Shown piece by piece: positions 28,554 to 37,374 of a DNA stretch of 64,000 nt. The notes under the pieces are model-generated. The model saw nothing but the letters and a program-made list of their open reading frames with translations, was not told the DNA's origin and searched no databases. Within the stretch, counting starts at the first letter, position 1; the number at the start of each line of letters is the position of its first letter. The position numbers were made by a program, and so were the translations under genes. Source of the DNA: Pseudomonas mandelii (GTDB lineage: Bacteria; Pseudomonadota; Gammaproteobacteria; Pseudomonadales; Pseudomonadaceae); contig NZ_JAMYDU010000021.1 in assembly GCF_024138395.1 (NCBI RefSeq), positions 1 through 64,000 of the forward strand. The letters are read 5' to 3'.

Positions 28554-29471
28554 ATGAGCGAGCGCAAGGTGCTGTTGATTCTGCATGGCAAGCAGGCACT
28601 TAATGAGGAGGTCCGTGCAGCCGTCGAAGGCAAGCGCCAGCAGGGCTGGAAACTGGCTGTTCGACTGACCTGGGAGGCCGGTGATGCGCAGCGGTTGGTG
28701 GAGGAAGCGCTGACGGCAGGTTATACGCAGCTGATTGCCGGCGGCGGTGATGGCACCTTGCGTGATATTGCCGAAGCCATGGCGGCGCATTCGACGCAGG
28801 CAAGCCTGGTGCTTTTGCCCTTGGGCACCGCCAACGATTTTGCTCGCGCCGCCGGTGTGCCTCTGGAGCCCGCTCAGGCGTTGGACCTTCTGGAGGTTGC
28901 CCCGCGAGCCATTGATCTGGGCGAAGTCGGCGGGCAGGTTTTCCTGAACATGGCCACGGGCGGCTTTGGCAGTCAGGTCACGGCCAACACCTCCGAGGAT
29001 CTGAAAAAAATTCTCGGAGGCGCCGCTTATCTCTTCACGGGTTTATCGCGCTTCAGTGAGTTGCATGCAGCCTATGGCGAGTTGCAGGGCCCGGATTTTC
29101 ACTGGCGCGGCGAATTGTTGGCATTGGGCATTGGCAATGGCCGACAAGCTGGCGGTGGTCATGTGTTGTGCCCGCAGGCGCTGGCTGACGATGGTCTGCT
29201 GGATATCAGCATTTTGCCCGCGCCACAGGAGTTGGTTGGCACCTTGAAAGACCTGCTGACCGATGGCTTCGGAATCGACAACATGTTTGTGCGCGCTCGC
29301 TTGCCATGGGTCGAGATCAAAGTTTCGGAGGGCCTTTATATCAACCTTGATGGTGAGCCTCTGGAAGGCGACAGTCTGCGTTTCTCGGCGCGCCCGGCGG
29401 CATTGCGTGTGCATTTGCCCGAGGATTCGCCGCTGCTGAGCGTCTTGAATCCAGCTAATCGTCCAGACTGA
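28554..29471 (+). CDS. yegS: Lipid kinase YegS-like
   Basis: Diacylglycerol-kinase-fold lipid kinase of 305 residues; E. coli YegS phosphorylates phosphatidylglycerol in vitro. Motifs are LIAGGGDGTLRDIAEAM (nucleotide binding), LVLLPLGTANDFARAAGVP, VFLNMATGGFGSQV and NLDGEPLEG near the C-terminus. The start is the ATG with GGGGAG 8 nt upstream; 29 earlier in-frame codons lack family similarity. Its 3' end overlaps the convergent response regulator by 17 nt. Confidence 0.93.
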   Translation: MSERKVLLILHGKQALNEEVRAAVEGKRQQGWKLAVRLTWEAGDAQRLVEEALTAGYTQLIAGGGDGTLRDIAEAMAAHSTQASLVLLPLGTANDFARAAGVPLEPAQALDLLEVAPRAIDLGEVGGQVFLNMATGGFGSQVTANTSEDLKKILGGAAYLFTGLSRFSELHAAYGELQGPDFHWRGELLALGIGNGRQAGGGHVLCPQALADDGLLDISILPAPQELVGTLKDLLTDGFGIDNMFVRARLPWVEIKVSEGLYINLDGEPLEGDSLRFSARPAALRVHLPEDSPLLSVLNPANRPD

Positions 29472-30114
29472 TGATGTGCTCGCGCACGGCGAACAGCACC
29501 AGGCCGGCCACATCGTAGATCTGCAAGCGTTTCATGATCTGCGAGCGGTGGGTTTCGACAGTCTTGATGCTCAGAGCCAGGCCATTGGCGATTTCCCGGG
29601 TGGATTTGCCACGAACAATCAATCGCAGGATTTCCAGCTGACGTGCCGTCAGGTTGTGCGAGTCCTGGGCTTGCACCTGATTTTTCTGGGGGCGGGTCAG
29701 TGCCTGATTGATGACGGTATGGGCAATGGCCGGGCTCAGATAGCGTTCGTTATTGCGCAAGGCATCCAGGGCATGTTCGAGTTCGGTGGCCGTGGTGTCC
29801 TTGAGCAGGTAGCCATGCGCCCCTGACTCCAGTGCTTGCATGATAAGCGCCGGGTCAGTGTGCATCGACAGGATAAGTACTTTGCACTGGGGGCGTACGC
29901 GCTTGAGTCGCTGCAAGGCTTCAAGGCCACCGGTTTCCTTCATGGAAATATCCAGCAGAATGATGTCCGGGGACAGCTGTTCGACCATCTCGACCAACAG
30001 CGAGCCGTCATTGGCCTCCCCGATTACCGCGTAACCGGGAATATCCAGCACCAGAGCGCGCAGGCCAGCCCTGATAAGCGAGTGGTCGTCCACCAGAAGT
30101 AAGTTACAAGTCAA
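29455..30114 (-). CDS. NarL-family response regulator
   Basis: Response regulator of 219 residues: receiver with LLVDDHSLIRAGLRAL and phosphoacceptor Asp55 (IILLDISMKETGG), switch region LILSMHTDP, LLKDTTATELEHAL, and a LuxR helix-turn-helix (LTARQLEILRLIVRGKSTREI, ALSIKTVETHRSQIMKRL). Its start overlaps the stop of the partner histidine kinase by 4 nt, so the kinase is upstream in the same operon. Similar pairs in Pseudomonas control respiration, exopolysaccharide or virulence; the targets are not visible. Confidence 0.93.
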   Translation of the reverse strand: MTCNLLLVDDHSLIRAGLRALVLDIPGYAVIGEANDGSLLVEMVEQLSPDIILLDISMKETGGLEALQRLKRVRPQCKVLILSMHTDPALIMQALESGAHGYLLKDTTATELEHALDALRNNERYLSPAIAHTVINQALTRPQKNQVQAQDSHNLTARQLEILRLIVRGKSTREIANGLALSIKTVETHRSQIMKRLQIYDVAGLVLFAVREHIISLDD

Positions 30115-31004
30115 TGCATAACCTTATTCGTACTGGCCCGTTCTAGCGCACGCGGCGCCCAGGGGAAGAGTGCTTCGATTTGAGTGCCTTTGCCCGGCTC
30201 GCTGGTCACGGTCAGTGTGCCACCTAACTGATCGATCCGTTCCGACATCCCGGCCATTCCGCGTTGCCCCTCGCGAGCAGGATCTGCCGCTGGTGTGAAA
30301 CCCAGGCCATCGTCGCTGATCAACAGCGTCAGGCCCTGGGGCAGGCGTTGCAGGCGAACCAACAGATTTCTGGCCTCGGCATGACGCAGTATATTGGTAA
30401 TCGCTTCTTGAGTGATTCGAAAAGCCGCCACCGCCATTTCTTCCGGTATGCCCGTCAAGCGTTGATGGCATTCCAGGCTCCAGTGCACGGAGGTATTGGC
30501 CAGGGTCCTGAGTAAATGCGCACGCAAGCTGGCTTCCAGCCCGAGACTGGCCAGTTGCCGCGGATTGAGAATGGCCGAGACGTCACGAACCTTGGTCAGC
30601 GTTTCATCCAGCGTATCGCAAAGTACCGAACACTGACCCTGTAGTTCTTCGGGCAATCGACGTTTGAGCCATTCACTTTGAAGTTTTGCGGCGGTCAGCA
30701 ATTGACCGATGTCATCATGCAATTCCCGACTGAGCCGATGGCGTTCGTTTTCCTGCACTTGCAGCAGTCGGTCAGCCAGTTCTTGAGGTTGAAACTTTAT
30801 CGATTTGCGCGAGAGGCAATGCCCCACCCAGACACAGGTCAGCGCTGCACTATTGAGCACCAGCAGACTCAACGGCAGAGGCATCGACAAGCTGTAGACC
30901 AGCAGGCTGCCAAGCGCCGAGCAGAGGCACAGTAAAAGCGTGAACCGGCGCGCGTTTTTTCGAGAAGCTGGCCACAGGGTAATTGACTTGAGGCTGGCGT
31001 ACAT
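30111..31004 (-). CDS. NarL-type sensor histidine kinase (HisKA_3)
   Basis: Kinase of about 297 residues with two N-terminal transmembrane segments (about 18-40 and 43-62) and almost no periplasmic loop, so it probably senses within the membrane or cytosol. The phosphohistidine is His96 in LSRELHDDIGQLL, followed by HATPase motifs (AVAAFRITQEAITNILRHA, LLISDDGLGF, GMAGMSERI). The start is unclear. I use the ATG before YASLKSITL, because the region upstream in the open frame (to 31148) looks non-conserved, but its ribosome binding site is weak. Coupled to the downstream response regulator by an ATGA overlap. Confidence 0.85.
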   Translation of the reverse strand: MYASLKSITLWPASRKNARRFTLLLCLCSALGSLLVYSLSMPLPLSLLVLNSAALTCVWVGHCLSRKSIKFQPQELADRLLQVQENERHRLSRELHDDIGQLLTAAKLQSEWLKRRLPEELQGQCSVLCDTLDETLTKVRDVSAILNPRQLASLGLEASLRAHLLRTLANTSVHWSLECHQRLTGIPEEMAVAAFRITQEAITNILRHAEARNLLVRLQRLPQGLTLLISDDGLGFTPAADPAREGQRGMAGMSERIDQLGGTLTVTSEPGKGTQIEALFPWAPRALERASTNKVMH

Positions 31005-31175
31005 AGCGGATGGAGCCAATGGATGTTCGCTGCGGGCAGACCGGCCATAAGGCTGACGGGTCTCTGTGTGGAAATTTGTTGTGAAGTCGCCTTCATGGCT
31101 GTGGTTCAGTGCTGGAAATACCGTCACTGTGCCATTAATTGGCGTCAACTAATGGTCGGCATACTACCACTTAAC

Positions 31176-31198
31176 ATACCGTTGGTCGCGTACGGTAT
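31176..31198. promoter_or_regulatory. Inverted repeat, possible operator
   Basis: ATACCGT and ACGGTAT, 7-bp arms separated by 9 nt, in the AT-rich gap upstream of the two-component pair. It may be the binding site of the NarL-type regulator or another factor; nothing else supports it. Confidence 0.3.
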
Positions 31199-31244
31199 AT
31201 AGTTCTATAGAGTCAAAACATTGTTTCTGGACGAGGGTTCCACA

Positions 31245-31322
31245 ATGGAAAAACTTTTGATTGTTATCGTCGGAAGATATCGATCACCAGGCATTTGGCT
31301 TTTATTGCCAGGCACTATCTGA
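31245..31322 (+). CDS. Putative 25-residue small protein
   Basis: Short ORF with ATG, GAGGG at a 7-nt spacing and a product that begins MEKLLIVIVG and is largely hydrophobic and basic. It lies in a 390-nt gap between the divergent sensor kinase gene and the Hpt-like gene. There is no homology that I recognise; the ribosome binding site is the main support. It may be chance. Confidence 0.3.
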   Translation: MEKLLIVIVGRYRSPGIWLLLPGTI

Positions 31323-31397
31323 AGTGCGACATGAACGCATCAAGTTATAGGGGGGCGTCAGTAATAGAAAAACGCAGCATGGTAGGGCTGATTGTTT

Positions 31398-31868
31398 TTA
31401 AGCTTGCCGTTCCGAGAACGAAACCAACCTGAGCGGTCTGGAGTGGCTGGGCGGCTGAAACTGACTTTGCCCCACCTGGAACGCAAACGCTTCAATCAGC
31501 GAGGTCTGTTCACTGTCATCGAGACCGAGTTGGCCGGTAGTCTGATCGATGAGTTCAAGTTGCCAGGCCATTAATGTGAAGCAGTCCTTGAGCGCGTCCA
31601 AGGCTTGATCATGCAGGTCCATGTGGTTCTGCGCGTGGCTCAGCAATCCATGAATATGCAGCGAGAATTCCGAGACCGCCGCCAATGCCAGAGCATCAGC
31701 CTTGCTGGACAGCTTGAGAAGGGTGCTGAGCATGCAATCGATAGCGTCCTTATCATTGCTGATCAGTTGCAAATGACTCAGACATTCCTCGGATTTGGCC
31801 AAGAGTGTTTCAGCCTCGACGAGAAACTCTGGAAATCGTTGAGCCCACTCTTTGGTGTCGTTCGGCAT
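31398..31868 (-). CDS. Hpt-like helical protein lacking the phospho-histidine
   Basis: Soluble all-helical protein of 156 residues. The segment STLLKLSSKADALALAAVSE, followed by SLHIHGLLSH, aligns by eye with the Hpt pattern (xxxHxxKGxAxxLGLxxLxxLxHxLE). The active histidine position holds a leucine and the KG pair is LS. This suggests a degenerate Hpt domain unable to accept phosphate. The start ATG has GGAG at 7 nt. It is divergent from cheV (463 nt between the starts), so it may act in chemotaxis signalling, but that is context only. The assignment needs structure prediction to confirm. Confidence 0.6.
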   Translation of the reverse strand: MPNDTKEWAQRFPEFLVEAETLLAKSEECLSHLQLISNDKDAIDCMLSTLLKLSSKADALALAAVSEFSLHIHGLLSHAQNHMDLHDQALDALKDCFTLMAWQLELIDQTTGQLGLDDSEQTSLIEAFAFQVGQSQFQPPSHSRPLRLVSFSERQA

Positions 31869-32261
31869 GCTTATCTCCACAACGTCATGTCAGATGAGGG
31901 AATGTCGTGTGTGCCGACGAGAACCATGCGTGTCCCGGCGCTGCCAAGCTTTCGTGAGATCGCACTCCGGCCGGTTTGAGCGCCGGCTGGGGAACTCGAG
32001 AGGGTGGATGGCCACTGACCTGCGATCGCACACAAAAGCCTGACTCCGTTCATGCAATGAGAATGGCGTCACATTAATGGCTATTGGATACTGCGAATAT
32101 CAGGTTGGGCCTGATTGTTACTAGGGGAATCCCTTACACAGGGGAACCTAACGTGCAAACCGAGGTCGCGCCGCAGGGAATGAAGCAGATGAAATCACGG
32201 CGCCAGTAAAGCATGATGTTAATGTGACATCAATGTCTGATCGTGGCATTTTGTCTGAGGG
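31869..32261. other. Gap upstream of cheV
   Basis: Between the Hpt-like gene and the cheV promoter. No ORF has a convincing ribosome binding site. An AGGGGAATCCCTT palindrome near 32123 is visible but isolated. Otherwise nothing recognised. Confidence 0.4.
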
Positions 32262-32288
32262 TCAAGGTCCGGCAAAAACAGCCGATAA
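32262..32288 (+). promoter_or_regulatory. Candidate FliA (sigma-28) promoter of cheV
   Basis: TCAAGGTC, 11 nt, then GCCGATAA. The -10 octamer is identical to the FliA consensus and the -35 matches TAAAGTTT at 5 of 8 positions with exact spacing. The cheV start codon lies 42 nt downstream. Confidence 0.68.
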
Positions 32289-32330
32289 CTTCTTTTATTG
32301 AATTCATCAGAACAAGCCCAGGAGTCATTG

Positions 32331-33266
32331 ATGGCCGGCATTCTCGACACGGTAGACCAACGCACGCAACTGGTGGGTGAGAATCGCCTGGAAATTCTCA
32401 TGTTCCGACTGGCCGGACGGCAATTGTTCGCGATCAACGTCTTCAAGGTCCAGGAAGTGCTGCAACTGCCGAAGCTGACCCTGATGCCACAGCGCCATCC
32501 CTTTGTTTGCGGCGTGGTCAACCTGCGTGGCCAGACGCTGCCGGTGATCGACCTGTCCCAGGCCATCGGCATGCGTCCGCTGGTGCCAAGCCCAACCAGT
32601 ACCATTATCGTCACCGAATACAACCGCTCGGTGCAGGCGTTCCTGGTCGGTGGCGTGGACCGCATCGTCAACATGAACTGGGAAGCCATTCTGCCGCCGC
32701 CGACCAGTGCCGGTCGCCAGCATTACCTGACCGCCATCAGCAAGGTCGACGATCAGTTGGTGGAAATCATCGACGTCGAAAAAGTCCTGGCCGAAATCGT
32801 TCCGTACAACGCCAAGGTATCGCGCGAAAAACTCGACGATCCGGTTCTGGAGCGCGCCCGTGGCCGTGAAGTGCTGCTGGTGGATGACTCGAACGTAGCC
32901 CTGTCGCAATTACGCGACACCTTGGGTCAACTGGGCGTGAAGATGCACATCGCCAGCGATGGCTTGAAGGCGCTGAACATGCTCAAGGCCTGGGCCGATA
33001 CGGGCGAAGTCATGACTGACAAGCTGCTGATGATCTTCACCGATGCGGAAATGCCGGAAATGGACGGCTATCGCCTGACCACCGAAATCCGTAACGACCC
33101 CCGTTTGCGCAGTCTTTATGTGGTCTTGCACACCTCGCTGTCGGGCAGCTTCAACGACTCGATGGTGAAGAAGGTCGGCTGCGACAACTTCCTCTCCAAG
33201 TTCCAGCCCGACAAACTCGTCGACGTGGTGCGCCAGCGCCTGATGCTCGACGCAGTACCTGCTTGA
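32331..33266 (+). CDS. cheV: Chemotaxis protein CheV
   Basis: CheW-like coupling domain (about residues 15-165; VCGVVNLRGQTLPVIDLSQA) fused to a receiver (about 180-305; LLVDDSNVALSQLRDTL, phosphoacceptor Asp238 in FTDAEMPEMDG, conserved lysine in SKFQPDKL). Total 311 residues, normal for CheV. It couples receptors to CheA and is tuned by phosphorylation. The start has AGGAG 8 nt upstream. A FliA-type promoter lies 42 nt upstream, tying expression to the flagellar regulon. No other che gene is adjacent. Confidence 0.95.
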   Translation: MAGILDTVDQRTQLVGENRLEILMFRLAGRQLFAINVFKVQEVLQLPKLTLMPQRHPFVCGVVNLRGQTLPVIDLSQAIGMRPLVPSPTSTIIVTEYNRSVQAFLVGGVDRIVNMNWEAILPPPTSAGRQHYLTAISKVDDQLVEIIDVEKVLAEIVPYNAKVSREKLDDPVLERARGREVLLVDDSNVALSQLRDTLGQLGVKMHIASDGLKALNMLKAWADTGEVMTDKLLMIFTDAEMPEMDGYRLTTEIRNDPRLRSLYVVLHTSLSGSFNDSMVKKVGCDNFLSKFQPDKLVDVVRQRLMLDAVPA

Positions 33267-33330
33267 TAACGATCTGGGCGCGCTGCGCAGGGGGTAAGCC
33301 CCAATGCCAGTGAGTTGAGCGACAAAAATC

Positions 33331-33421
33331 CTGTAGGAGCGAGGCTTGCCCGCGAAGAATGCACCGCGGTTTTCAGGTATTGCGCGTCATCGCTCTTCGC
33401 GGGCAAGCCTCGCTCCCACAG
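33331..33421. repeat. REP doublet (REPIN), group 2
   Basis: Inverted pair of GTAGGAGCGAGGCTTGCCCG-type REP units (33333-33357 and 33395-33419) between cheV and the MOSC gene. The right unit ends CTCCCAC rather than CTCCTAC. Confidence 0.9.
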
Positions 33422-33517
33422 GTTCTGCATCTTAACTTTTGCCCCCTCACCACAGGGCCTTTGATTCGGCAAACAAGCTCGTATAGGGTGGCGTTTTTAC
33501 TGACAAGGGAGCTAGCC

Positions 33518-34321
33518 ATGCGTCTGAGCGCGCTTTATCGTTTTCCATTGAAATCCGGCAAGGGCGAGACCCTCAATCAGGTCAGTCTGGACAAGCTGGG
33601 ACTGGACGGCGATCGACGCTGGATGCTGGTGGACGAGGCCAGCGGGCGCTTCCTGACCCAACGCGCGGTCGCGAAAATGAGTCAGCTGTCGGCGTTGTGG
33701 AATGCCGACGGCGGTTTGACCCTCAGTGCCCCGGACCATTCACCGATCGACATTGCGGTGCCTGACGGCGATGCCGATCTGCGTGGGGTGACCATCTGGC
33801 GCGACACTTTGCGCGTCCCCGATGCCGGCGATGCGGCGGGTGCCTGGGTCAGTGAGTTCATCGGCAAGCCGACGCGCCTGGTGCAAGTGCCACTCAATTG
33901 CGCGCGGACCACCCAGGCCGGCTACGGCAAGGACGATGATCAGGTGGCTTTTGCCGATGGCTTTCCGTTGTTGCTGATTGGTCAGGCGTCGCTGGAAGAC
34001 TTGTCGAGCAAGGTCGGGCGGCCGCTGGAGATGTTGCGTTTTCGGCCCAATCTGGTGATCGAGGGCAGTGAAGCGTATGCCGAAGATAGCTGGAAGCGCA
34101 TCCGAATTGGCGATGTCGAGTTCCGCGTGGTCAAGTCCTGCTCACGCTGCATTCTGACCACCATCGACCCGCAGACCGGTGTACGCAGCGAAGATCGTGA
34201 ACCACTGGCCACCTTGCAGAAATACCGCACCGAGGCCGACGGCGCGATGTTCGGACAGAACCTGGTCAACGACGGCAATGGCCGGCTCGAAGTCGGCATG
34301 CCCGTGACAATTCTCGAATAA
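33518..34321 (+). CDS. MOSC-domain molybdenum cofactor protein (YcbX/mARC-like)
   Basis: Protein of 267 residues with an N-terminal MOSC beta-barrel domain (LSALYRFPLKSGKGETL, DRRWMLVDEASGRFLTQR) and the C-terminal MOSC domain. The conserved cysteine for molybdenum is in VVKSCSRCILTTIDPQTG. Family members reduce N-hydroxylated bases such as 6-hydroxylaminopurine. There is no C-terminal ferredoxin domain, so an external electron donor is needed (YcbX in E. coli has its own). The start has AGGGAG 7 nt upstream. It presumably depends on the mobA/moaB/moeA products upstream. Confidence 0.9.
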   Translation: MRLSALYRFPLKSGKGETLNQVSLDKLGLDGDRRWMLVDEASGRFLTQRAVAKMSQLSALWNADGGLTLSAPDHSPIDIAVPDGDADLRGVTIWRDTLRVPDAGDAAGAWVSEFIGKPTRLVQVPLNCARTTQAGYGKDDDQVAFADGFPLLLIGQASLEDLSSKVGRPLEMLRFRPNLVIEGSEAYAEDSWKRIRIGDVEFRVVKSCSRCILTTIDPQTGVRSEDREPLATLQKYRTEADGAMFGQNLVNDGNGRLEVGMPVTILE

Positions 34322-34330
34322 AAGCCCTTC

Positions 34331-34373
34331 AAAATAAAAAAATGCCCGCGTCCAAGGACACGGGCATTTTTTT
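34331..34373. terminator. Bidirectional terminator
   Basis: Hairpin AATGCCCG / CGGGCATT with GTCC/GGAC inner stem, flanked by an A-run on one side and a T-run on the other. It separates the convergent MOSC gene and ppnP. Confidence 0.92.
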
Positions 34374-34395
34374 GTCGCTGTTAGAACCCGGGGTT

Positions 34396-34680
34396 TTAGC
34401 CGCGGTATTCGCACAGGTAAGCGGTGTCGACGGCCACTTTCAGCTGGAACTTGCTGTTGGCGGGCACGTTAAACTGGCTGCCGGCGGCGAAGGTTTCCCA
34501 AGTGTCGCTGTCAGGCAGTTTAACGGTCAGGGCGCCGGACACCACGTGCATGATTTCACGCTGGCTGGTACCGAATTCGTATTCGCCCGGTGCCATGACG
34601 CCGATGGTCGCTGGACCTTCAGCGGTGCCAAAGGCGATCGACTTGACGGTGCCGTCGAAGTACTCGTTGACTTTAAACAT
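34396..34680 (-). CDS. ppnP: Pyrimidine/purine nucleoside phosphorylase PpnP
   Basis: Cupin-fold phosphorylase of 94 residues (formerly DUF1255/YaiE), which splits a range of nucleosides with phosphate. The whole family length is present (MFKVNEYFDGTVKSIAF, GVMAPGEYEFGTSQREIMHV, FNVPANSKFQLKV). The ATG has GAGGAA 6 nt upstream; the longer frame upstream lacks similarity. Monocistronic with a terminator. Confidence 0.94.
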   Translation of the reverse strand: MFKVNEYFDGTVKSIAFGTAEGPATIGVMAPGEYEFGTSQREIMHVVSGALTVKLPDSDTWETFAAGSQFNVPANSKFQLKVAVDTAYLCEYRG

Positions 34681-34754
34681 GGGCGGTTCCTCGAAAAGGG
34701 CTAAAAAGGGCCGGCCAGTATGCACAAGGTGTCGATAGGCGTCACCTCCTGCAC

Positions 34755-35303
34755 TCAAGGATTAGCGGGGAAAATCAGCGGTAACAAACGCGCAGTATTG
34801 CGCGCGTCTTCCAGTGCCCGATGCTGCTGGCCGTTGAACTGCAGGCCCGCCAGTTGCAAGGCTCCATTGAGGTTCAGCGGGCGCTCGAGCCGACAAGCCT
34901 TGGCGAAGCGTTGCTTGAGGTTCATGTGTGGCACCCGGCTCAGGGCGCTGTCAAGTTGCAGGCGCTGCCAGTCCTGAAGCAGTTGTTTTCGGTCGTAATC
35001 GCCCCAACTGGCCCAGCCTTCCAGACACGCGTGGTGTTGGCCGAGCCAGCGTTCGAACAATGGCCAAATATCGGTGAGCGGCTGTGCGGCATCGATATTG
35101 GCCTGGGTGATGTGGGTCAGTTCCCGGCAAAACGGCGTCAGCAAGGGCCGGCGCAACGGGCGCACGAAGCACTGAAAGTGATCCAGTTCCTGGCCCTTGC
35201 GGTCCACGAGGGTGGCACCGATTTCGATGATTTCCATTTCTGTTACTGGCCAGCCACCCTCATCGGTGGTGGCTTCCAGATCAATGACCAACCAGTGAGG
35301 CAT
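34755..35303 (-). CDS. DEDDh 3'-5' exonuclease (ERI1/KapD-like)
   Basis: Exonuclease-fold protein of 182 residues. The first acidic pair is in LVIDLEATTDEGG, the second acidic residue in ASWGDYDRKQL, and the catalytic histidine with the last aspartate in HRALEDARNTARL. This is the ERI1/KapD branch of DnaQ-like nucleases. Whether it acts on RNA or DNA is not visible. It lies 74 nt upstream of ppnP on the same strand, and no partner gene is evident. Confidence 0.88.
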   Translation of the reverse strand: MPHWLVIDLEATTDEGGWPVTEMEIIEIGATLVDRKGQELDHFQCFVRPLRRPLLTPFCRELTHITQANIDAAQPLTDIWPLFERWLGQHHACLEGWASWGDYDRKQLLQDWQRLQLDSALSRVPHMNLKQRFAKACRLERPLNLNGALQLAGLQFNGQQHRALEDARNTARLLPLIFPANP

Positions 35304-35373
35304 CGCAGGGTTCCTGGTATCCGCGTCCTGATGGGCTTGAGCGTAGCCAAACCCGGCGGATCCGCCTAGCGGC

Positions 35374-37335
35374 TTATTCGACCTCTAACAAAATCTGACG
35401 ATTTTTGACCTGATCGCCGACCCTGACCTGCAAGCGTTTGAGCACGCCGTCGATACCCGATTTGAGCGGATGCTCCATTTTCATCGCTTCGAGCACCACC
35501 AATAGCTGACCTTTGCTGACCTGGCTGCCCTCACTGACCAATACATCGACGATCGCCCCGTCCATTGGCGCCTTGAGCGTGCCGGAACTGACACTGGCCT
35601 GGCCGCTGACCAGTGCCTGGGTCTTATCGACCAGCCGCAAGCTGCCGGGGCGCGTGAACAACCAGAGTTGCCCGGCTTCGAGGTGATAGGCATGGCGTTG
35701 GCGGATGCCGTCGATTTCCAGGGTAGCCCAGCGTCCGTCGCACCCGATGACCTTCAGTTCGAGGGCGCGAGCACCGATCTGAGCACGGTAGGGTTTGCCA
35801 GGTTCAGCGTTCAATTCCACCGGCCAAGCCTGATCCTCCAGGCCGATCAAGTAGTGCAAAGGCACGTTGGCATTGTTACGCCAACCGGCCAGCGGGGCGC
35901 GATAAGCCTGTGCCGAAGCCTGATAAAACAGCGCCGCTGTGATGGCCAGTTCTTCGGCGCTCGGTATATAGGGGTGTAGGCAGGGATGATCGACAAAGTA
36001 CGTGGGGATGAACCCGGTGCTGAACTCGCCGCTGATGAATTGCGGATGTTGCAGCAGGCTGGCGAGCAAGCGCTGATTGCTTTGCACGCCCAGCAGTACG
36101 CTGTCTTGTACCGCCCGCAGCAACTTGCGCCGGGCTTCTTCGCGGGTGGCGCCGTGGGCGATGAGCTTGCCCAGCATCGGATCATAGAACGGGCTGACAG
36201 ACTGGCCTTCGATCAGGCCATGGTCGATCCGCACGCTGCCCTGCAACGCAGGTTCCCAGGCTGCGATTCGCCCGGTTTGCGGCAGAAACCCCTGGGCTGG
36301 ATCTTCGGCGTACAGGCGCACCTCCATGGCATGCCCGTTGAGCTGCACCTGCTCCTGTCGCAACGGCAGCGGCAGTCCTTCGGCGACGTGAAGCTGCCAG
36401 GCCACCAGATCGAGGCCGGTGATCAGCTCTGTCACCGGATGTTCCACTTGCAGCCGGGTGTTCATCTCCAGGAAATAGAACTGCCCGCGCGCATCCAGCA
36501 GGAACTCCACAGTGCCAGCGCCGACATAATTCACCGCGCGCCCCGCCTTGAGCGCCGCTTCGCCCATGGCCTGACGCAGCTCGGCGGTCATCACCGGGCA
36601 GGGCGCTTCTTCGATGATTTTCTGGTGGCGGCGCTGAATCGAACAATCGCGCTCGCCGAGGTAGATCAGGTTGCCATGCTGATCGCCGAACACCTGAACC
36701 TCGACGTGACGCGGGTCGATCAAAGCTTGCTCGAGGATCAGTTCGTCGCTGCCAAACCCATGCAGCGCCTCGGAACGCGCGGTACGGAGTTGCTCCAGCA
36801 ATGCTCCAGCGCCATGCACCAAGCGCATCCCACGACCGCCACCGCCGGCACTGGCCTTGATCATCAATGGGTAGCCGATGCGTTCGGCTTCGCGATTCAG
36901 GGTCGCGTCGTCCTGATCGCTGCCCTGATAGCCTTTGATGCAGGACACGCCCGCTTTGATCATGGCGAGTTTCGACAGACGTTTGTTGCCCATCAATTCG
37001 ATGGCCTCGGGGCTCGGGCCGATGAAGATGATGCCGGCGTGTTGGCAGGCGAGGGCGAATTCTGCGTTTTCCGAGAGGAAGCCGTAACCGGGGTGGACCG
37101 CATCGGCACCGGTGCGCCGGGCGGCGTCGATAATTGCCGGGATGTTCAGATAAGACTGCTGCACCGGCGCCGGGCCGATGTTCACGGCTTCATCGGCCAT
37201 CTGCACATGCAACGCATCGGCGTCGGCATCGCTGAACACGGCGACGGTGCGGTAGCCCAGCGCTTGCGCGGTGCGCTGGATGCGGCAGGCGATTTCACCG
37301 CGGTTGGCGATCAGGATTTTGCTGAAGGCGGGCAT
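35374..37335 (-). CDS. atuF: Geranyl-CoA carboxylase alpha (biotin carboxylase) subunit AtuF
   Basis: Biotin-dependent carboxylase subunit of 653 residues: biotin carboxylase domain (KILIANRGEIACRIQRTA, SAGGGGRGMRLV, MNTRLQVEHPVTE) and C-terminal biotinyl domain with the lysine in LEAMKMEHPL (about residue 615). Sequence alone cannot separate it from 3-methylcrotonyl-CoA carboxylase; the assignment rests on its place as last gene of an atuABCDEF run. It carboxylates geranyl-CoA with AtuC. The start is the ATG before PAFSKILIANRG. A REP doublet separates it from atuE, so its translation depends on a longer leader. Confidence 0.9.
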   Translation of the reverse strand: MPAFSKILIANRGEIACRIQRTAQALGYRTVAVFSDADADALHVQMADEAVNIGPAPVQQSYLNIPAIIDAARRTGADAVHPGYGFLSENAEFALACQHAGIIFIGPSPEAIELMGNKRLSKLAMIKAGVSCIKGYQGSDQDDATLNREAERIGYPLMIKASAGGGGRGMRLVHGAGALLEQLRTARSEALHGFGSDELILEQALIDPRHVEVQVFGDQHGNLIYLGERDCSIQRRHQKIIEEAPCPVMTAELRQAMGEAALKAGRAVNYVGAGTVEFLLDARGQFYFLEMNTRLQVEHPVTELITGLDLVAWQLHVAEGLPLPLRQEQVQLNGHAMEVRLYAEDPAQGFLPQTGRIAAWEPALQGSVRIDHGLIEGQSVSPFYDPMLGKLIAHGATREEARRKLLRAVQDSVLLGVQSNQRLLASLLQHPQFISGEFSTGFIPTYFVDHPCLHPYIPSAEELAITAALFYQASAQAYRAPLAGWRNNANVPLHYLIGLEDQAWPVELNAEPGKPYRAQIGARALELKVIGCDGRWATLEIDGIRQRHAYHLEAGQLWLFTRPGSLRLVDKTQALVSGQASVSSGTLKAPMDGAIVDVLVSEGSQVSKGQLLVVLEAMKMEHPLKSGIDGVLKRLQVRVGDQVKNRQILLEVE

Positions 37336-37374
37336 GGAGTCTTCTCTCAAGTTGTGCGGTGAAAGTGATGGCCT

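Noticed and set aside
32115..32155. Palindromic AGGGGAATCCCTT stretch upstream of cheV
   Set aside because: Short, imperfect and not associated with a gene start; chance is likely.
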